Shown in pieces: positions 1-10,437 of a DNA stretch of 64,000 nt. The position numbers and the translations under genes are program-made. This DNA is from Bradyrhizobium sp. SZCCHNS1050 (GTDB taxonomy: Bacteria; Pseudomonadota; Alphaproteobacteria; Rhizobiales; Xanthobacteraceae): the NCBI RefSeq assembly GCF_032484785.1, contig NZ_JAUETR010000001.1, positions 4,653,501 through 4,717,500 on the forward strand, read 5' to 3'. Each line of letters begins with the position of its first letter. The first letter of the stretch is position 1. The notes beneath the pieces were generated by a model. The model was given only the letters and a program-made list of their open reading frames with translations. It ran no database searches and was not told the DNA's origin.

Positions 1-744
1 CGCGGCGGGTCGCGCTATCTGTGGTCGCTGCAGCCCGGTGCCCGGCTGGATGTGGCGAGCCCGACCTCGCTGCTGCAGGTCGATTGGCAACGTCCGCATT
101 ATTGTCTGGTCGCCGGCGGCATCGGCATCACGCCGCTGGTCGGAGCAGCGCACGCGCTGCTGCGCAAGACGCCGAACGTCTCGCTGCGCTATGCGGTGCG
201 ATCGCGCGGTGATGCGGCCTATGTCGATGAGCTCGCGGCGCTGCTCGGCGACCGTCTCACGGTGTATGCCGCGGACCAGTCGCAGCGGCTGGACCTGTCC
301 GATCTTTTTTCGAGTCTGCCGTCCGGAGCAGCCGTGCTGTTCTGCGGACCGATGCGGATGCTGGATGCCGCGCGCAGCGCGTGGGCGGCGTGCGGCCGCG
401 TGCCGGCCGATCTCAGCTATGAAACGTTCGGATCGAGCGGCCGGCTGTCGACCGAGCCGTTCAAGGTCCGGCTGCGCGACAGCGGCGAGGAGATCGTTGT
501 GCCGCGCGACCGCTCGATGCTCGACGTGCTGAATGCCGCCGGCCACGAGGTCATGGCGGATTGCCGGCGCGGCGAGTGCGGCGTCTGCGCGGTCGACGTG
601 GTCGAAGTCGAGGGCGAGATCGATCATCGCGACGTGTTCTTCAGCGCCGAGCAGAAGCACGACAGCCGCAAGCTCTGCGCCTGCGTTTCCCGCGCCCACG
701 GCGTGGTCACGATCGACACGCTGGAGCGGGCCGACGCGCTGTGA
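1..744 (+). CDS. Vanillate/phthalate-type oxygenase reductase (VanB-like), 5' end outside window
   Basis: The frame is open from base 1, so the N-terminus (FMN domain) is missing. The visible 247 residues hold an NAD-binding half with GGIGITPLV near residue 40 and FCGPMRML near 114, followed by a C-terminal plant-type 2Fe-2S domain. Its cysteines sit at about 188, 193, 196 and 226 in the CRRGECGVC arrangement. This order, with the ferredoxin domain last, is that of class IA reductases such as VanB and phthalate dioxygenase reductase. They pass electrons from NADH to a Rieske oxygenase. The substrate cannot be told, because the oxygenase gene would lie to the left. Confidence 0.88.
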   Translation, partial: RGGSRYLWSLQPGARLDVASPTSLLQVDWQRPHYCLVAGGIGITPLVGAAHALLRKTPNVSLRYAVRSRGDAAYVDELAALLGDRLTVYAADQSQRLDLSDLFSSLPSGAAVLFCGPMRMLDAARSAWAACGRVPADLSYETFGSSGRLSTEPFKVRLRDSGEEIVVPRDRSMLDVLNAAGHEVMADCRRGECGVCAVDVVEVEGEIDHRDVFFSAEQKHDSRKLCACVSRAHGVVTIDTLERADAL

Positions 745-756
745 GTGCGCCGCCGG

Positions 757-1404
757 CTACTTGTCGGCGAGGCTGACCGGCATCGTCGACGGCGGCTTGC
801 CTGAGGACTTCCGGCCGCTCTGCTGCGCTGCGACGGCGGCGCGTGCGGCCTTCAGACGTGCATCGGTCTCCTTGTCGGCCAACAGCGCGTCGGTGAGGTT
901 CGCTTCGGCGGTGTACGCCGCCTCGGCCGCGGCCTTGGCCGCCGCGATGTTGGCTGCGGTGGGATTGGCCTTCGCCAGCGCCTCCGCCACGTCGCGGTCG
1001 GAAATGGCCTTCTCGTTGGCCGCCAGCGCGGCATCGAGATTGGCGTCGGCGACCGTCTCGGCAGCATCGGCAGCCGCCAACGTCGCCGCGGCGGGACTGA
1101 GCGGCGGCCGGGGGCGCAATGGTTTCGCTACCGCCTGCGGCTTGACGGCCTGAGCCTGGGGCGGGAGCGCGGGCCGAGAGGATGGTGGCAGTGCCGTTGG
1201 CTGCTGGATGGGAGGCGGCTGGAGCGATGGCATGGTCGGTACGAGCCCGATCGGCACCATCCGCGCAAACGAGCTGCGCGCGTCGCGCATCAGGCCGCCC
1301 ATGATGTCGTCGAGCGGGTCGGCCATCGCGGTCCCGCTCGCCGCTGCGCCGGCAAGCATGCCGATCGCGGCGGCGACGTTCCTCGACGTGATGCAGACGG
1401 CCAT
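757..1404 (-). CDS. Ala-rich exported protein of unknown function
   Basis: 215 residues. The ATG at 1404 is preceded by GGGAGG at good spacing. Residues 1-28 look like a Sec signal peptide ending in GTAMA. A Pro/Gln-rich stretch (about 55-110) follows, then a low-complexity Ala/Asp/Glu/Lys segment (about 105-195) likely to be helical or coiled. I recognise no enzyme or binding motif. It converges on the upstream oxygenase reductase with a 12-bp gap. The composition resembles small cell-envelope coil proteins, but no function is claimed. Confidence 0.6.
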   Translation of the reverse strand: MAVCITSRNVAAAIGMLAGAAASGTAMADPLDDIMGGLMRDARSSFARMVPIGLVPTMPSLQPPPIQQPTALPPSSRPALPPQAQAVKPQAVAKPLRPRPPLSPAAATLAAADAAETVADANLDAALAANEKAISDRDVAEALAKANPTAANIAAAKAAAEAAYTAEANLTDALLADKETDARLKAARAAVAAQQSGRKSSGKPPSTMPVSLADK

Positions 1405-1542
1405 CGGAGCCTCCCTCGCGACGAAATCGGGCCAGCCGACCTCCGGCGCTCACCGCCTGCCTTATTCCGGAAATGGGTTTGCAGGGTGGCGCCATCGTGG
1501 AGCGTTGCGCCCGACATGCGCCGCATCTGCCACATTGGGCTT

Positions 1543-2577
1543 TCAGGCGAGCTCCTCGCGCACCCGCGCCGCCGCCGCACACATCGCCTTCAATTTCCCG
1601 AAAGCGGTCGCACGCGGCAGATATTTCATGCCACAGTCCGGCGCCACGACCAGCCGCTCCGGCGCCACCACTTTGAGGCCGTTGCGGATGCGCTCGGCGA
1701 CGACCGCGACCGGCTCGACCTCGGGATTGCCGAGATCGAGGACGCCGAGCACGATGGTCTTGGTCGAGAGATCTCCGAGAACGCCGAGGTCGAGCCGCGG
1801 CTGCGCCGCCTCGATAGCGATCTGCGCGGCGTGGCAATCGGCAAGCTCGGCCAGGAACGCATATCCGCTCGGCTTGCTGGAGCCCGGCACGATGGCGGCA
1901 TAACCGAAGCAGACGTGAACGATGGTGGGCACCGTAATATGATCCAGAGCCCGGTTGATCGCCTTGACGGCATAGCGCCGCGCCGCCTGCGGATTGTTGC
2001 GGACCCAGGGCTCGTCGAGCTGGATGACGTCGGCGCCGGCGCGTTGCAGGTCGCGGGCCTCGGCATTGACGACCTCGGCGAAAGCCATCGCGAGCGCCTC
2101 GTCGTCGCCGTAGAAATCGTCCTGGGCCTGCTGGCTCAATGTGAACGGCCCGGGCAGGGTGATCTTGGCGGCACGCTTGGTGTTACGGCGGAGGAACTCC
2201 ATGTCGCGCAGCTCGACCGGGTGCGTCCGCCGGATCGGACCGGCGACGCGCGGCACTGGCGTCTTGATCCCGGACGGCGAGATGATGATGGCGGGATTGT
2301 CGGCATCGACGCCGTCGAGCGCGGTCGCGAACCGGTTGGAGTAGCTTTCGCGCCGGATCTCGCCATCCGATACGATGTCGATCCCCGCCTGTTCCATGTC
2401 GTGGATCGCGACGATGGTCGCATCGTCCTGAGCGTCGTCGAGCAGCGGCCGGGGAATGCGCCACATGCCCTGCATGCGAATGCGGGGAACGGACTTCGAG
2501 AGCATTGCGCGATCAACCAGCCAATCCGGCTGCGGGTAGCTTCCGACCACGGTGGTCGGCAGGAGATGTCGAGGCAT
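1543..2577 (-). CDS. MetE C-terminal-like (cobalamin-independent methionine synthase family) methyltransferase
   Basis: 344 residues from the ATG at 2577 (MPRHLLPTTVVGSYPQP). This single-domain protein corresponds to the C-terminal catalytic half of MetE. Visible family features are TTVVGSYPQP at the start, the DGE motif (SDGEIRRE), QLDEPW, the zinc-ligand HVC in VHVCFGY, and the late PDCGMKYL cysteine. These fit a zinc site that activates a thiol for methyl transfer. Stand-alone MetE-C proteins occur beside full MetE, and their methyl donor and acceptor are often unknown, so the name metE is not used. It is divergent from the acetate kinase gene. Confidence 0.85.
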   Translation of the reverse strand: MPRHLLPTTVVGSYPQPDWLVDRAMLSKSVPRIRMQGMWRIPRPLLDDAQDDATIVAIHDMEQAGIDIVSDGEIRRESYSNRFATALDGVDADNPAIIISPSGIKTPVPRVAGPIRRTHPVELRDMEFLRRNTKRAAKITLPGPFTLSQQAQDDFYGDDEALAMAFAEVVNAEARDLQRAGADVIQLDEPWVRNNPQAARRYAVKAINRALDHITVPTIVHVCFGYAAIVPGSSKPSGYAFLAELADCHAAQIAIEAAQPRLDLGVLGDLSTKTIVLGVLDLGNPEVEPVAVVAERIRNGLKVVAPERLVVAPDCGMKYLPRATAFGKLKAMCAAAARVREELA

Positions 2578-2750
2578 ATTCACGCAGTGGCCCTCCCGCG
2601 GGTCCGACTCCAACCCCTGATATGGCGGCAGACGGTCATCTCGGCGCCAGAATACAACCTAGCGTTTTGTTCATCTTCGGATCGTCATGGAAATCGTTCG
2701 TATTTTCTGCAGTTTATCAGTTCATCATTCGTCACGAGGCGGCATCACCG

Positions 2751-3929
2751 ATGCAACACATCCTGATCCTCAACTCCGGCTCATCCTCGATCAAGTTCGC
2801 CTTGTTCGAGGAAGATGCCGACCTTGTGGAGACCGTGCATGGCCAGATCGAAGGGCTTGGCAGTGCCGCGCCGCATCTCGAAGCGAAGCTGAGGGGCGCT
2901 CCGCTGGCCGATGAACGCCTCGATGCAGCGAGCGCCACCGATCACGAGGCAGCTCTCGGCGTCGTGCTCGAGGTACTGCAGCGCGCCATCGGGCGCACCG
3001 AAGTCAACGCCGTCGGTCATCGCGTCGTCCATGGCGGGCTCGCTTTCACGCAGCCGATCGTCGTCAATGACGATGTTCTGAATGATCTGCAGAAGCTCAT
3101 TCCGCTGGCGCCGTTGCACCAGCCTCACAATCTCTCCGGTATCCGCGCCGCCCGTCGCGCCTTTCCTAGCGCCGTGCAGGTCGCATGTTTCGACACGGCG
3201 TTCCATCGTTCGCACCCCTGGGTCAATGATACCTATGCCTTGCCGCGTGAGTTCTACGACCAAGGCATCCGCCGCTACGGCTTTCACGGCCTATCCTATG
3301 AATACGTCGTTTCGCGATTGAAGGAGATCGCTCCGCTCGACGAGAAGGGCCGGGTGGTCGTGATGCATCTCGGCAACGGTGCCTCGATGTGTGCGATCCG
3401 GGATGGGCAGAGCATCGGTTCGTCGATGGGCTTCACGGCACTCGACGGCCTGCCGATGGGCACGCGCTGCGGTCAGCTCGACCCTGGCGTCGTTCTCTAT
3501 CTGCTTCAGGAGAAGCGCATGACGGCTGAAGCGGTCACCGATCTCCTCTACAATCATTCGGGCCTGAAGGGATTGTCGGGATTGTCGCAGGACATGCGCG
3601 AATTGGAGGCCGCCGGCACGCCGGAGGCGCGGCAGGCGATCGACTACTTCGTCGACCGCATCAGGCGCGAGCTCGGCGCCATGACCGCCGTCCTCTCGGG
3701 CATCGACGCGGTCGTGTTCTGCGGCGGTATCGGCGAGCACGCATGGCACATTCGCCAGCGCGTCTGCCAAGGCTTCGAATGGCTCGGGATCGCGCTGGAC
3801 GAGGACCGCAATCGTGCGAACCATTCCTTGATATCTTCGGATCGATCGCGGGTGCGCGTGCGCGTGGTCCACACCAATGAGGAAATGATGATCGCGCGGC
3901 ACGCCGCGCGCCTGCTGAGGCCGCAATGA
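2751..3929 (+). CDS. ackA: Acetate kinase
   Basis: 392 residues from the ATG at 2751, where the protein begins MQHILILNSGSSSIKF, the family's N-terminal nucleotide and acetate motif. Also seen are HRVVHGG (substrate Arg), FDTAFH, YGFHGLSYEY, HLGNGAS, GLPMGTRCGQLDP (catalytic Arg) and the C-terminal GGIGEHAW. The length is normal for AckA. It converts acetate and ATP to acetyl phosphate and ADP. Neither phosphotransacetylase nor phosphoketolase is adjacent, so the source of acetyl phosphate is not shown here. The open frame continues upstream, but the family N-terminus fixes the start. Confidence 0.93.
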   Translation: MQHILILNSGSSSIKFALFEEDADLVETVHGQIEGLGSAAPHLEAKLRGAPLADERLDAASATDHEAALGVVLEVLQRAIGRTEVNAVGHRVVHGGLAFTQPIVVNDDVLNDLQKLIPLAPLHQPHNLSGIRAARRAFPSAVQVACFDTAFHRSHPWVNDTYALPREFYDQGIRRYGFHGLSYEYVVSRLKEIAPLDEKGRVVVMHLGNGASMCAIRDGQSIGSSMGFTALDGLPMGTRCGQLDPGVVLYLLQEKRMTAEAVTDLLYNHSGLKGLSGLSQDMRELEAAGTPEARQAIDYFVDRIRRELGAMTAVLSGIDAVVFCGGIGEHAWHIRQRVCQGFEWLGIALDEDRNRANHSLISSDRSRVRVRVVHTNEEMMIARHAARLLRPQ

Positions 3930-4026
3930 CTGAGATGGCCGACCAGACCTGCTGATTTGCCGCTTGCATGTCCTTGCTTTTTGGTATCATCGAGAATGAA
4001 AGAACAACAAGGCTGGTGGGGAAGCG

Positions 4027-5652
4027 ATGGAAGGCAGCGTGGTGTTGCGTGAGGCGGACAGTGAGTTCGACTACGTCGTGGTCGGTGCCGGCTCGGCCGG
4101 CTGCGTTCTCGCCAACAGGCTCAGCAGCGACGGCAAGCACACGGTGCTGCTGCTCGAGGCGGGTCCAAAGGACACCAACATCTGGATCCACGTCCCGCTC
4201 GGCTACGGCAAGCTGTTCAAGGAAAAGACCGTCAACTGGATGTACCAGACCGAGCCGGAGCCCGGACTCGACGGCCGCTCCGTGTTCCAGCCGCGCGGCA
4301 AGGTGCTCGGTGGCTCCAGCTCGATCAACGGCCTGCTCTACGTGCGCGGCCAGCACGAGGATTACGACCGCTGGCGCCAGCGCGGCAATGTCGGCTGGGG
4401 CTATGACGACGTGCTGCCCTATTTCAAGCGGGCGGAAAATCAGTCCCGCGGCGCCGACGTCTACCACGGCGTCGACGGCCCGCTGCCGGTGTCCGACTGG
4501 CGGCACGAGGACCCGTTGTCTGAAGCCTTCGTGAAAGCGGCGGTCGAGGCCGGGTTGCCCTTCAATGGTGACTTCAATGGTGCGAGCCAGGAGGGGGCGG
4601 GGTTCTTCCAGACGACGACCCGTCGCGGCCGCCGCGCCAGCAGCGCGGCCTCCTACCTGCGGCCGGCGCTCGGCCGCAGCAACCTCCACGTCGAGACCGA
4701 CGCGCTAGCCCAGCGGATTTTGTTCGAGGGGCGCCGGGCCCGCGGCGTCACGTTCAGCCAGCGCGGCCGAATGCGGACGGCCCGCGCTCGCAAGGAGATT
4801 CTGGTGTCGAGCGGCGCCTACAACTCGCCGCAACTGCTGCAGCTGTCCGGGGTCGGTCCGGCCGAGCTGTTGAAGCAGCACGGCCTCGACGTGGTCCTCG
4901 ATGCGCCCGGTGTCGGAAGTGACCTGCAGGACCATCTGCAGGTGCGCATCGTGATGCGCTGCAGCCAGCGCATCACACTGAACGACATCGTCAACAATCC
5001 GGTGCGCAAGGTGCTGGCTGGCGTACGCTATGCGGCCTTCCGCAACGGTCCGCTGACGATCGCTGCGGGTACGGCCGGCGCGTTCTTCAAGACCGATCCG
5101 CGGCTTGCGAGCCCTGACATCCAGATCCACTTCATCCCGTTCTCGACCGACAAGATGGGCGAAAAGCTGCACACCTTCTCCGGCTTCACCGTCTCGGTCT
5201 GCCAGCTCAGGCCCGAAAGCCGCGGTTCGCTGCGGATCAGGAGCGCGGATCCAACGGTGCCGCCGGAAATCCGCATCAATTATCTCGCCAGTGAAACCGA
5301 CCGGCGGGCCAACATCGAGGGCCTCCGGATCCTGCGGAAAATCCTGGCGGCACCGGCGCTGAAGCCGTATGTCTCGGATGAAGCCTATCCCGGGTCCAAG
5401 ATCGTGAGCGATGACGACATCCTGGCCTATTGCCGGCAGACCGGCAGCACGATCTACCATCCGACCTCGACCTGCCGGATGGGGACCGATGCTGCCGCCG
5501 TGGTCGATCAACGCCTGCGGGTGCGCGGCGTCGACGGCCTGCGCGTGGTCGATGCCTCGATCATGCCGGATCTGGTTTCGGGCAACACCAACGCGCCGGT
5601 CATCATGATCGCGGAGAAGGCCTCCGACATGATCTTGCAGGACGCGCGCTGA
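4027..5652 (+). CDS. GMC-family FAD oxidoreductase (choline dehydrogenase-like)
   Basis: 541 residues. The start ATG at 4027 follows GGTGGGGAAG. The Rossmann FAD motif YVVVGAGSAGCVLANRLS is near residue 17, PRGKVLGGSSSINGL gives GMC signature 1, and the GMC signature 2 region (SSGAYNSPQLLQLSG) follows. The C-terminal HPTSTCRMG carries the catalytic His, and NTNAPVIMIAEK closes the FAD site. The family oxidises primary alcohols such as choline. BetB, BetI and transporter genes are absent nearby, so choline as substrate is not supported. hemC follows after 15 bp on the same strand. Confidence 0.9.
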   Translation: MEGSVVLREADSEFDYVVVGAGSAGCVLANRLSSDGKHTVLLLEAGPKDTNIWIHVPLGYGKLFKEKTVNWMYQTEPEPGLDGRSVFQPRGKVLGGSSSINGLLYVRGQHEDYDRWRQRGNVGWGYDDVLPYFKRAENQSRGADVYHGVDGPLPVSDWRHEDPLSEAFVKAAVEAGLPFNGDFNGASQEGAGFFQTTTRRGRRASSAASYLRPALGRSNLHVETDALAQRILFEGRRARGVTFSQRGRMRTARARKEILVSSGAYNSPQLLQLSGVGPAELLKQHGLDVVLDAPGVGSDLQDHLQVRIVMRCSQRITLNDIVNNPVRKVLAGVRYAAFRNGPLTIAAGTAGAFFKTDPRLASPDIQIHFIPFSTDKMGEKLHTFSGFTVSVCQLRPESRGSLRIRSADPTVPPEIRINYLASETDRRANIEGLRILRKILAAPALKPYVSDEAYPGSKIVSDDDILAYCRQTGSTIYHPTSTCRMGTDAAAVVDQRLRVRGVDGLRVVDASIMPDLVSGNTNAPVIMIAEKASDMILQDAR

Positions 5653-5667
5653 CGCAGGAATGAGTTC

Positions 5668-6645
5668 GTGACACGTTTCCGGATCGGCACCCGCAAGAGC
5701 ACGATGGCCTTGGCGCAGACGGAGGAGATCGCCCGTCGGCTGCAGGCGGCGATTCCGTCGCTCGACATCGAGATCGTCAAGTTCGAGACGACGGGCGATT
5801 CCGACCAGACCAGCAAGCTGCTCACCCACGGCGGCAAGGGTGGCGCGTTCGTGGCCGAGATCCGCCGTGCCATGCTGGACGGCCGGCTGCATGCAGCGAT
5901 GCACTCGCTGAAGGACATGCCGGGCAATGAGGAGACGCCCGGTCTGGTGGTTGCCGCGCTGCTGTCGCGCGATCCGCCGGGCGACGTGCTGGTGCTGCGG
6001 CGCGGGCTGTCGCTGGACCAATTCCGCAACGATGGCGGCCGGGGCTTCAAGATCGGCACCAATGCCGTGCGCCGGGCCGCCTATGCGCGGCGGCTGTTTC
6101 CGCACGCCGAGCTGATCCATTTCCGCGGCGCGGCCGACACCCGCATCCGCAAGCTCGACAATGGCGAGCTGCAGCGGCTGCCGGATGGCGGCGCCGTGGG
6201 ACCGGCCGATGCGCTGATCATGGCGCGCTCCGGGCTGGAGCGGGTCGGTCTTTCTGATCGCGCCTCGTACGACTTCCCGGTCGCCGACATGCTGCCGGCG
6301 GTCGGGCAGGGCATCGTCGCCGTCGAGTGCCCTGCCTCCGATTGGGAGACGCGGCGCATCCTGGCGACGATCGACGATGCAGCGGCGCGGACCTGCGCCG
6401 ACGCCGAGCGCGAGGTGCTGTGGGTGCTCAACGGCCACTGCAACTCGCCGATCGCAGGATTTTCGACCATCGACGGCGGACAGCTGACGCTGACCGCCTC
6501 GGTGCTCGACGAGGACGGCGGCCGCTTCATTGAAGCACAGCGCTCGGCGCCGGCGGATCGCCCGCGCGAGCTCGGCCGGGCGGTCGGGCTCGAGCTGCTC
6601 GCCAACGGCGCGGCCGAGCTGATCGAGCGCAGCCGGCCGCGCTAG
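5668..6645 (+). CDS. hemC: Hydroxymethylbilane synthase (porphobilinogen deaminase), divergent
   Basis: 325 residues from a GTG at 5668. The family joins four porphobilinogens into hydroxymethylbilane. Catalytic elements are kept: HSLKDMP with the essential Asp, the paired Arg in GTNAVRRA, the Arg residues in FRGAADTRIRKLD, and a Cys near residue 258 in LNGHCNSPIAGF that would carry the dipyrromethane cofactor. The flanking residues differ from the usual GTSSLRR, LRGNVNTR and GGCQ.P patterns. It may therefore be a paralogue or an unusually diverged HemC. It is convergent with hemE four bases away and follows the GMC gene. Confidence 0.85.
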   Translation: MTRFRIGTRKSTMALAQTEEIARRLQAAIPSLDIEIVKFETTGDSDQTSKLLTHGGKGGAFVAEIRRAMLDGRLHAAMHSLKDMPGNEETPGLVVAALLSRDPPGDVLVLRRGLSLDQFRNDGGRGFKIGTNAVRRAAYARRLFPHAELIHFRGAADTRIRKLDNGELQRLPDGGAVGPADALIMARSGLERVGLSDRASYDFPVADMLPAVGQGIVAVECPASDWETRRILATIDDAAARTCADAEREVLWVLNGHCNSPIAGFSTIDGGQLTLTASVLDEDGGRFIEAQRSAPADRPRELGRAVGLELLANGAAELIERSRPR

Positions 6646-6649
6646 CAAG

Positions 6650-7696
6650 TCATCCCTTGTAGGCGCGCACCCGCGCCAGCATCTGCTCCACATGGGCGAT
6701 CGGCGTCTCCGGCAGGATGCCGTGGCCGAGGTTGAAGATGTGCCGTCCACCGGAATAGCTCGCCAGCACGTCATCGACCGCCTGGTCGAGCGCCGCGCCC
6801 CCAGTGAGCAGCGCCAGCGGATCGAGATTGCCCTGCACCGCGACCTTGCTCTGCACCCGCTCGCGCACGAGGCCCGGCTCCGCCGTCCAGTCGATGCTGA
6901 CGGCATCGATTCCGGTCTCGGCGACGTAGCCCGGCAGCAATGCACCGGCGCCGCGCGGAAAGCCGATGATCTTCGCATCCGGCCGCGCCTTGCGCACGCC
7001 CTCGACGATGCGTCGCGTCGGCGCGACGGACCAGCGCGCGAACTCGCGCGGCGACAGCACCCCGGCCCAGGTGTCGAAGATCTGCAGCGCGTCGGCTCCG
7101 GCCTCCAGCTGCTTCAAGAGATAGCCGATCGAGCTGTCGACCAGCGCGTCGATGATCGTGCCGAACGCCTCGGGATGGCGATAGGCCAGCAGCCGCGCCG
7201 GTGCTTGGTCGGGCGTGCCTTGGCCCGCGACCATGTAGGTCGCGACCGTCCACGGGGCGCCGCAAAAGCCGATCAGGGCGGTGCTCGGTGGCAGCTCGGC
7301 CCGCACCCGGCGCAGCGCCTCGAACACCGCTTGCAGCTTCGACAAATCTGCCTTCGCCGACAGCGTCGCGATCTTGTCCGGCGCATCGAGCGGGTCGAGC
7401 CGCGGGCCCTCGCCGACCTCGAAGCGGACGCCGCGGCCGAGCGCATGCGGGATCACCAGAATGTCGGAAAAGATGATCGCCGCATCGAAGCCGAAGCGCC
7501 GGATCGGCTGCAGCGTCACTTCAGCCGCGAGCTCGGGATTGAAGCAGAGGTCGAGAAAGCCGCCGGCCTTGGCGCGGACCTCGCGGTACTCCGGCAAATA
7601 GCGGCCGGCCTGCCGCATCATCCACACCGGAGGCAGGCTCTGGCGCCGACCGGCCAGCACGTCGATGAAAGGCTTGTTCACGGCAGTCTCACTCAC
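6650..7696 (-). CDS. hemE: Uroporphyrinogen decarboxylase
   Basis: 348 residues from a GTG at 7696, chosen because GGAG lies 7 bases upstream; a TTG at 7711 is the in-frame alternative. The signature [16 protein letters not shown] is near the N-terminus, with [27 protein letters not shown], the SIDW motif, QGNLDP and [12 protein letters not shown] further on. All are standard HemE active-site elements. The enzyme removes four acetate carboxyls from uroporphyrinogen III to give coproporphyrinogen III. It is convergent with the hemC-like gene, so the two are neighbours but not one operon. Confidence 0.95.
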   Translation of the reverse strand: MSETAVNKPFIDVLAGRRQSLPPVWMMRQAGRYLPEYREVRAKAGGFLDLCFNPELAAEVTLQPIRRFGFDAAIIFSDILVIPHALGRGVRFEVGEGPRLDPLDAPDKIATLSAKADLSKLQAVFEALRRVRAELPPSTALIGFCGAPWTVATYMVAGQGTPDQAPARLLAYRHPEAFGTIIDALVDSSIGYLLKQLEAGADALQIFDTWAGVLSPREFARWSVAPTRRIVEGVRKARPDAKIIGFPRGAGALLPGYVAETGIDAVSIDWTAEPGLVRERVQSKVAVQGNLDPLALLTGGAALDQAVDDVLASYSGGRHIFNLGHGILPETPIAHVEQMLARVRAYKG

Positions 7697-7878
7697 GCTC
7701 GGGCTCCGCAACCTTCGGGAACAGTTTACCGTCCGTGATACATGCCCACGCGGTTCCGGCCAAGGTCATATCGGCTCGGGAGTCGCCGGAGATGCGATCG
7801 TCCCCACAGTTGCGGGACGTCACATCGAGGGGAACACGTCCGTCGCCCCTGCGTTGTCGTTCCACAGGGAGATCGATC

Positions 7879-8115
7879 ATGGCTGAGAAATTCAATCCCG
7901 CGCCGCACGACAAGCACGCGGTTGATCCGCGCGAAGCTGCGCGTCTCGACCGTGCGACTGCAACGCAGCTCGACAAGGGACTGATGGACACGTTTCCGGC
8001 ATCGGATCCGGTGAGCCTGCAGCAGCCCTCGACGACCCGCGTGAAGGGCGATGACGTTGACCTGGACCATTCGCCATCGCTTTGGGAAAAGGTGCGATCG
8101 GTGTTCGTTCGCTGA
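7879..8115 (+). CDS. Small conserved protein with TFPASDP motif
   Basis: 78 residues. The ATG at 7879 is preceded by AGGGAG. The core is LDKGLMDTFPASDPVS, a pattern I recognise from many short uncharacterised alphaproteobacterial proteins. The protein is charged and soluble, with no signal peptide or membrane segment. No function is known. The frame stays open upstream of the ATG, but nothing there looks conserved. Confidence 0.75.
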   Translation: MAEKFNPAPHDKHAVDPREAARLDRATATQLDKGLMDTFPASDPVSLQQPSTTRVKGDDVDLDHSPSLWEKVRSVFVR

Positions 8116-8163
8116 ACTAACAGGCTAAACGCCCGCCTCGAGCGTGGCGCCGCCGTTGTTTGT

Positions 8164-8198
8164 CCGTAGTAGTACGGGAGCGGCCGTAGTCTTACGGG
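8164..8198. promoter_or_regulatory. Two tandem 15-bp palindromic boxes (CCGTAGTnnTACGGG)
   Basis: CCGTAGTAGTACGGG (8164-8178) and CCGTAGTCTTACGGG (8184-8198) are direct repeats of one another, and each is internally palindromic (CCGTA...TACGG). Their centres are 20 bp apart, about two helical turns, which suits cooperative binding of a dimeric regulator. They lie 88-122 bp before the diguanylate cyclase start. The cognate regulator is unknown. Confidence 0.6.
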
Positions 8199-8252
8199 TC
8201 GGTGCGGACGCCCTCGGACCAATCGCATTTCAGAGTTAAATAAGATGTCCAT

Positions 8253-8280
8253 GGGACTCTCGCGGCGTCCGGAGAGTCCC
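8253..8280 (+). promoter_or_regulatory. Perfect hairpin covering the ribosome-binding region of the diguanylate cyclase gene
   Basis: GGGACTCTC (8253-8261) pairs perfectly with GAGAGTCCC (8272-8280) around a 10-base loop. The right arm contains the only SD-like run (GGAGAG, 8271-8276) before the ATG at 8286. In the mRNA the ribosome site would be paired. A translational switch is an inference from this geometry. Confidence 0.5.
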
Positions 8281-8285
8281 GCGGA

Positions 8286-10196
<1,911 letters not shown>

Positions 10197-10209
10197 GATC
10201 GCCGCCCGC

Positions 10210-10437
10210 TCAGTAGTGCGGCGGAGGCTCATTGCGCGGCCCCTCGGCGTTGCCTTGCGCGTCCTCGAGCCGCTCGACCAGCAGGGCGATCCGCCGTTTC
10301 AGCGCGTCGATCTCGCGCCACTGCGCAGTGATGGTCTGGTTCAGCGTCTCGATCGTGTCGTCCTGGAAGGTGAGGCGCATCTCCAGCGTGTCGATCCGCT
10401 CGCCGAGCTCCGCGTTGGATGGCTCAGAACTGCTCAT
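10210..10437 (-). CDS. slyX: SlyX family protein
   Basis: 75 residues: an N-terminal coiled coil (ERIDTLEMRLTFQDDTIETL, then IDALKRRIALLVERLED) and the typical PPPHY C-terminus. This matches SlyX in length and sequence. Its biochemical role is unknown. The start overlaps the end of the upstream trhO by 14 bp in another frame, so translation is probably coupled. It is convergent with the diguanylate cyclase gene. Confidence 0.9.
   Translation of the reverse strand: MSSSEPSNAELGERIDTLEMRLTFQDDTIETLNQTITAQWREIDALKRRIALLVERLEDAQGNAEGPRNEPPPHY

Noticed and set aside
4027..5652. Naming the GMC enzyme betA
   Set aside because: No betB, betI or choline transporter is nearby, and GMC paralogues of this kind are numerous in the group.
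4705..6978. A minus-strand open frame of 757 codons across the GMC and hemC genes
   Set aside because: Both plus-strand genes are well supported. The antisense frame is a compositional shadow.
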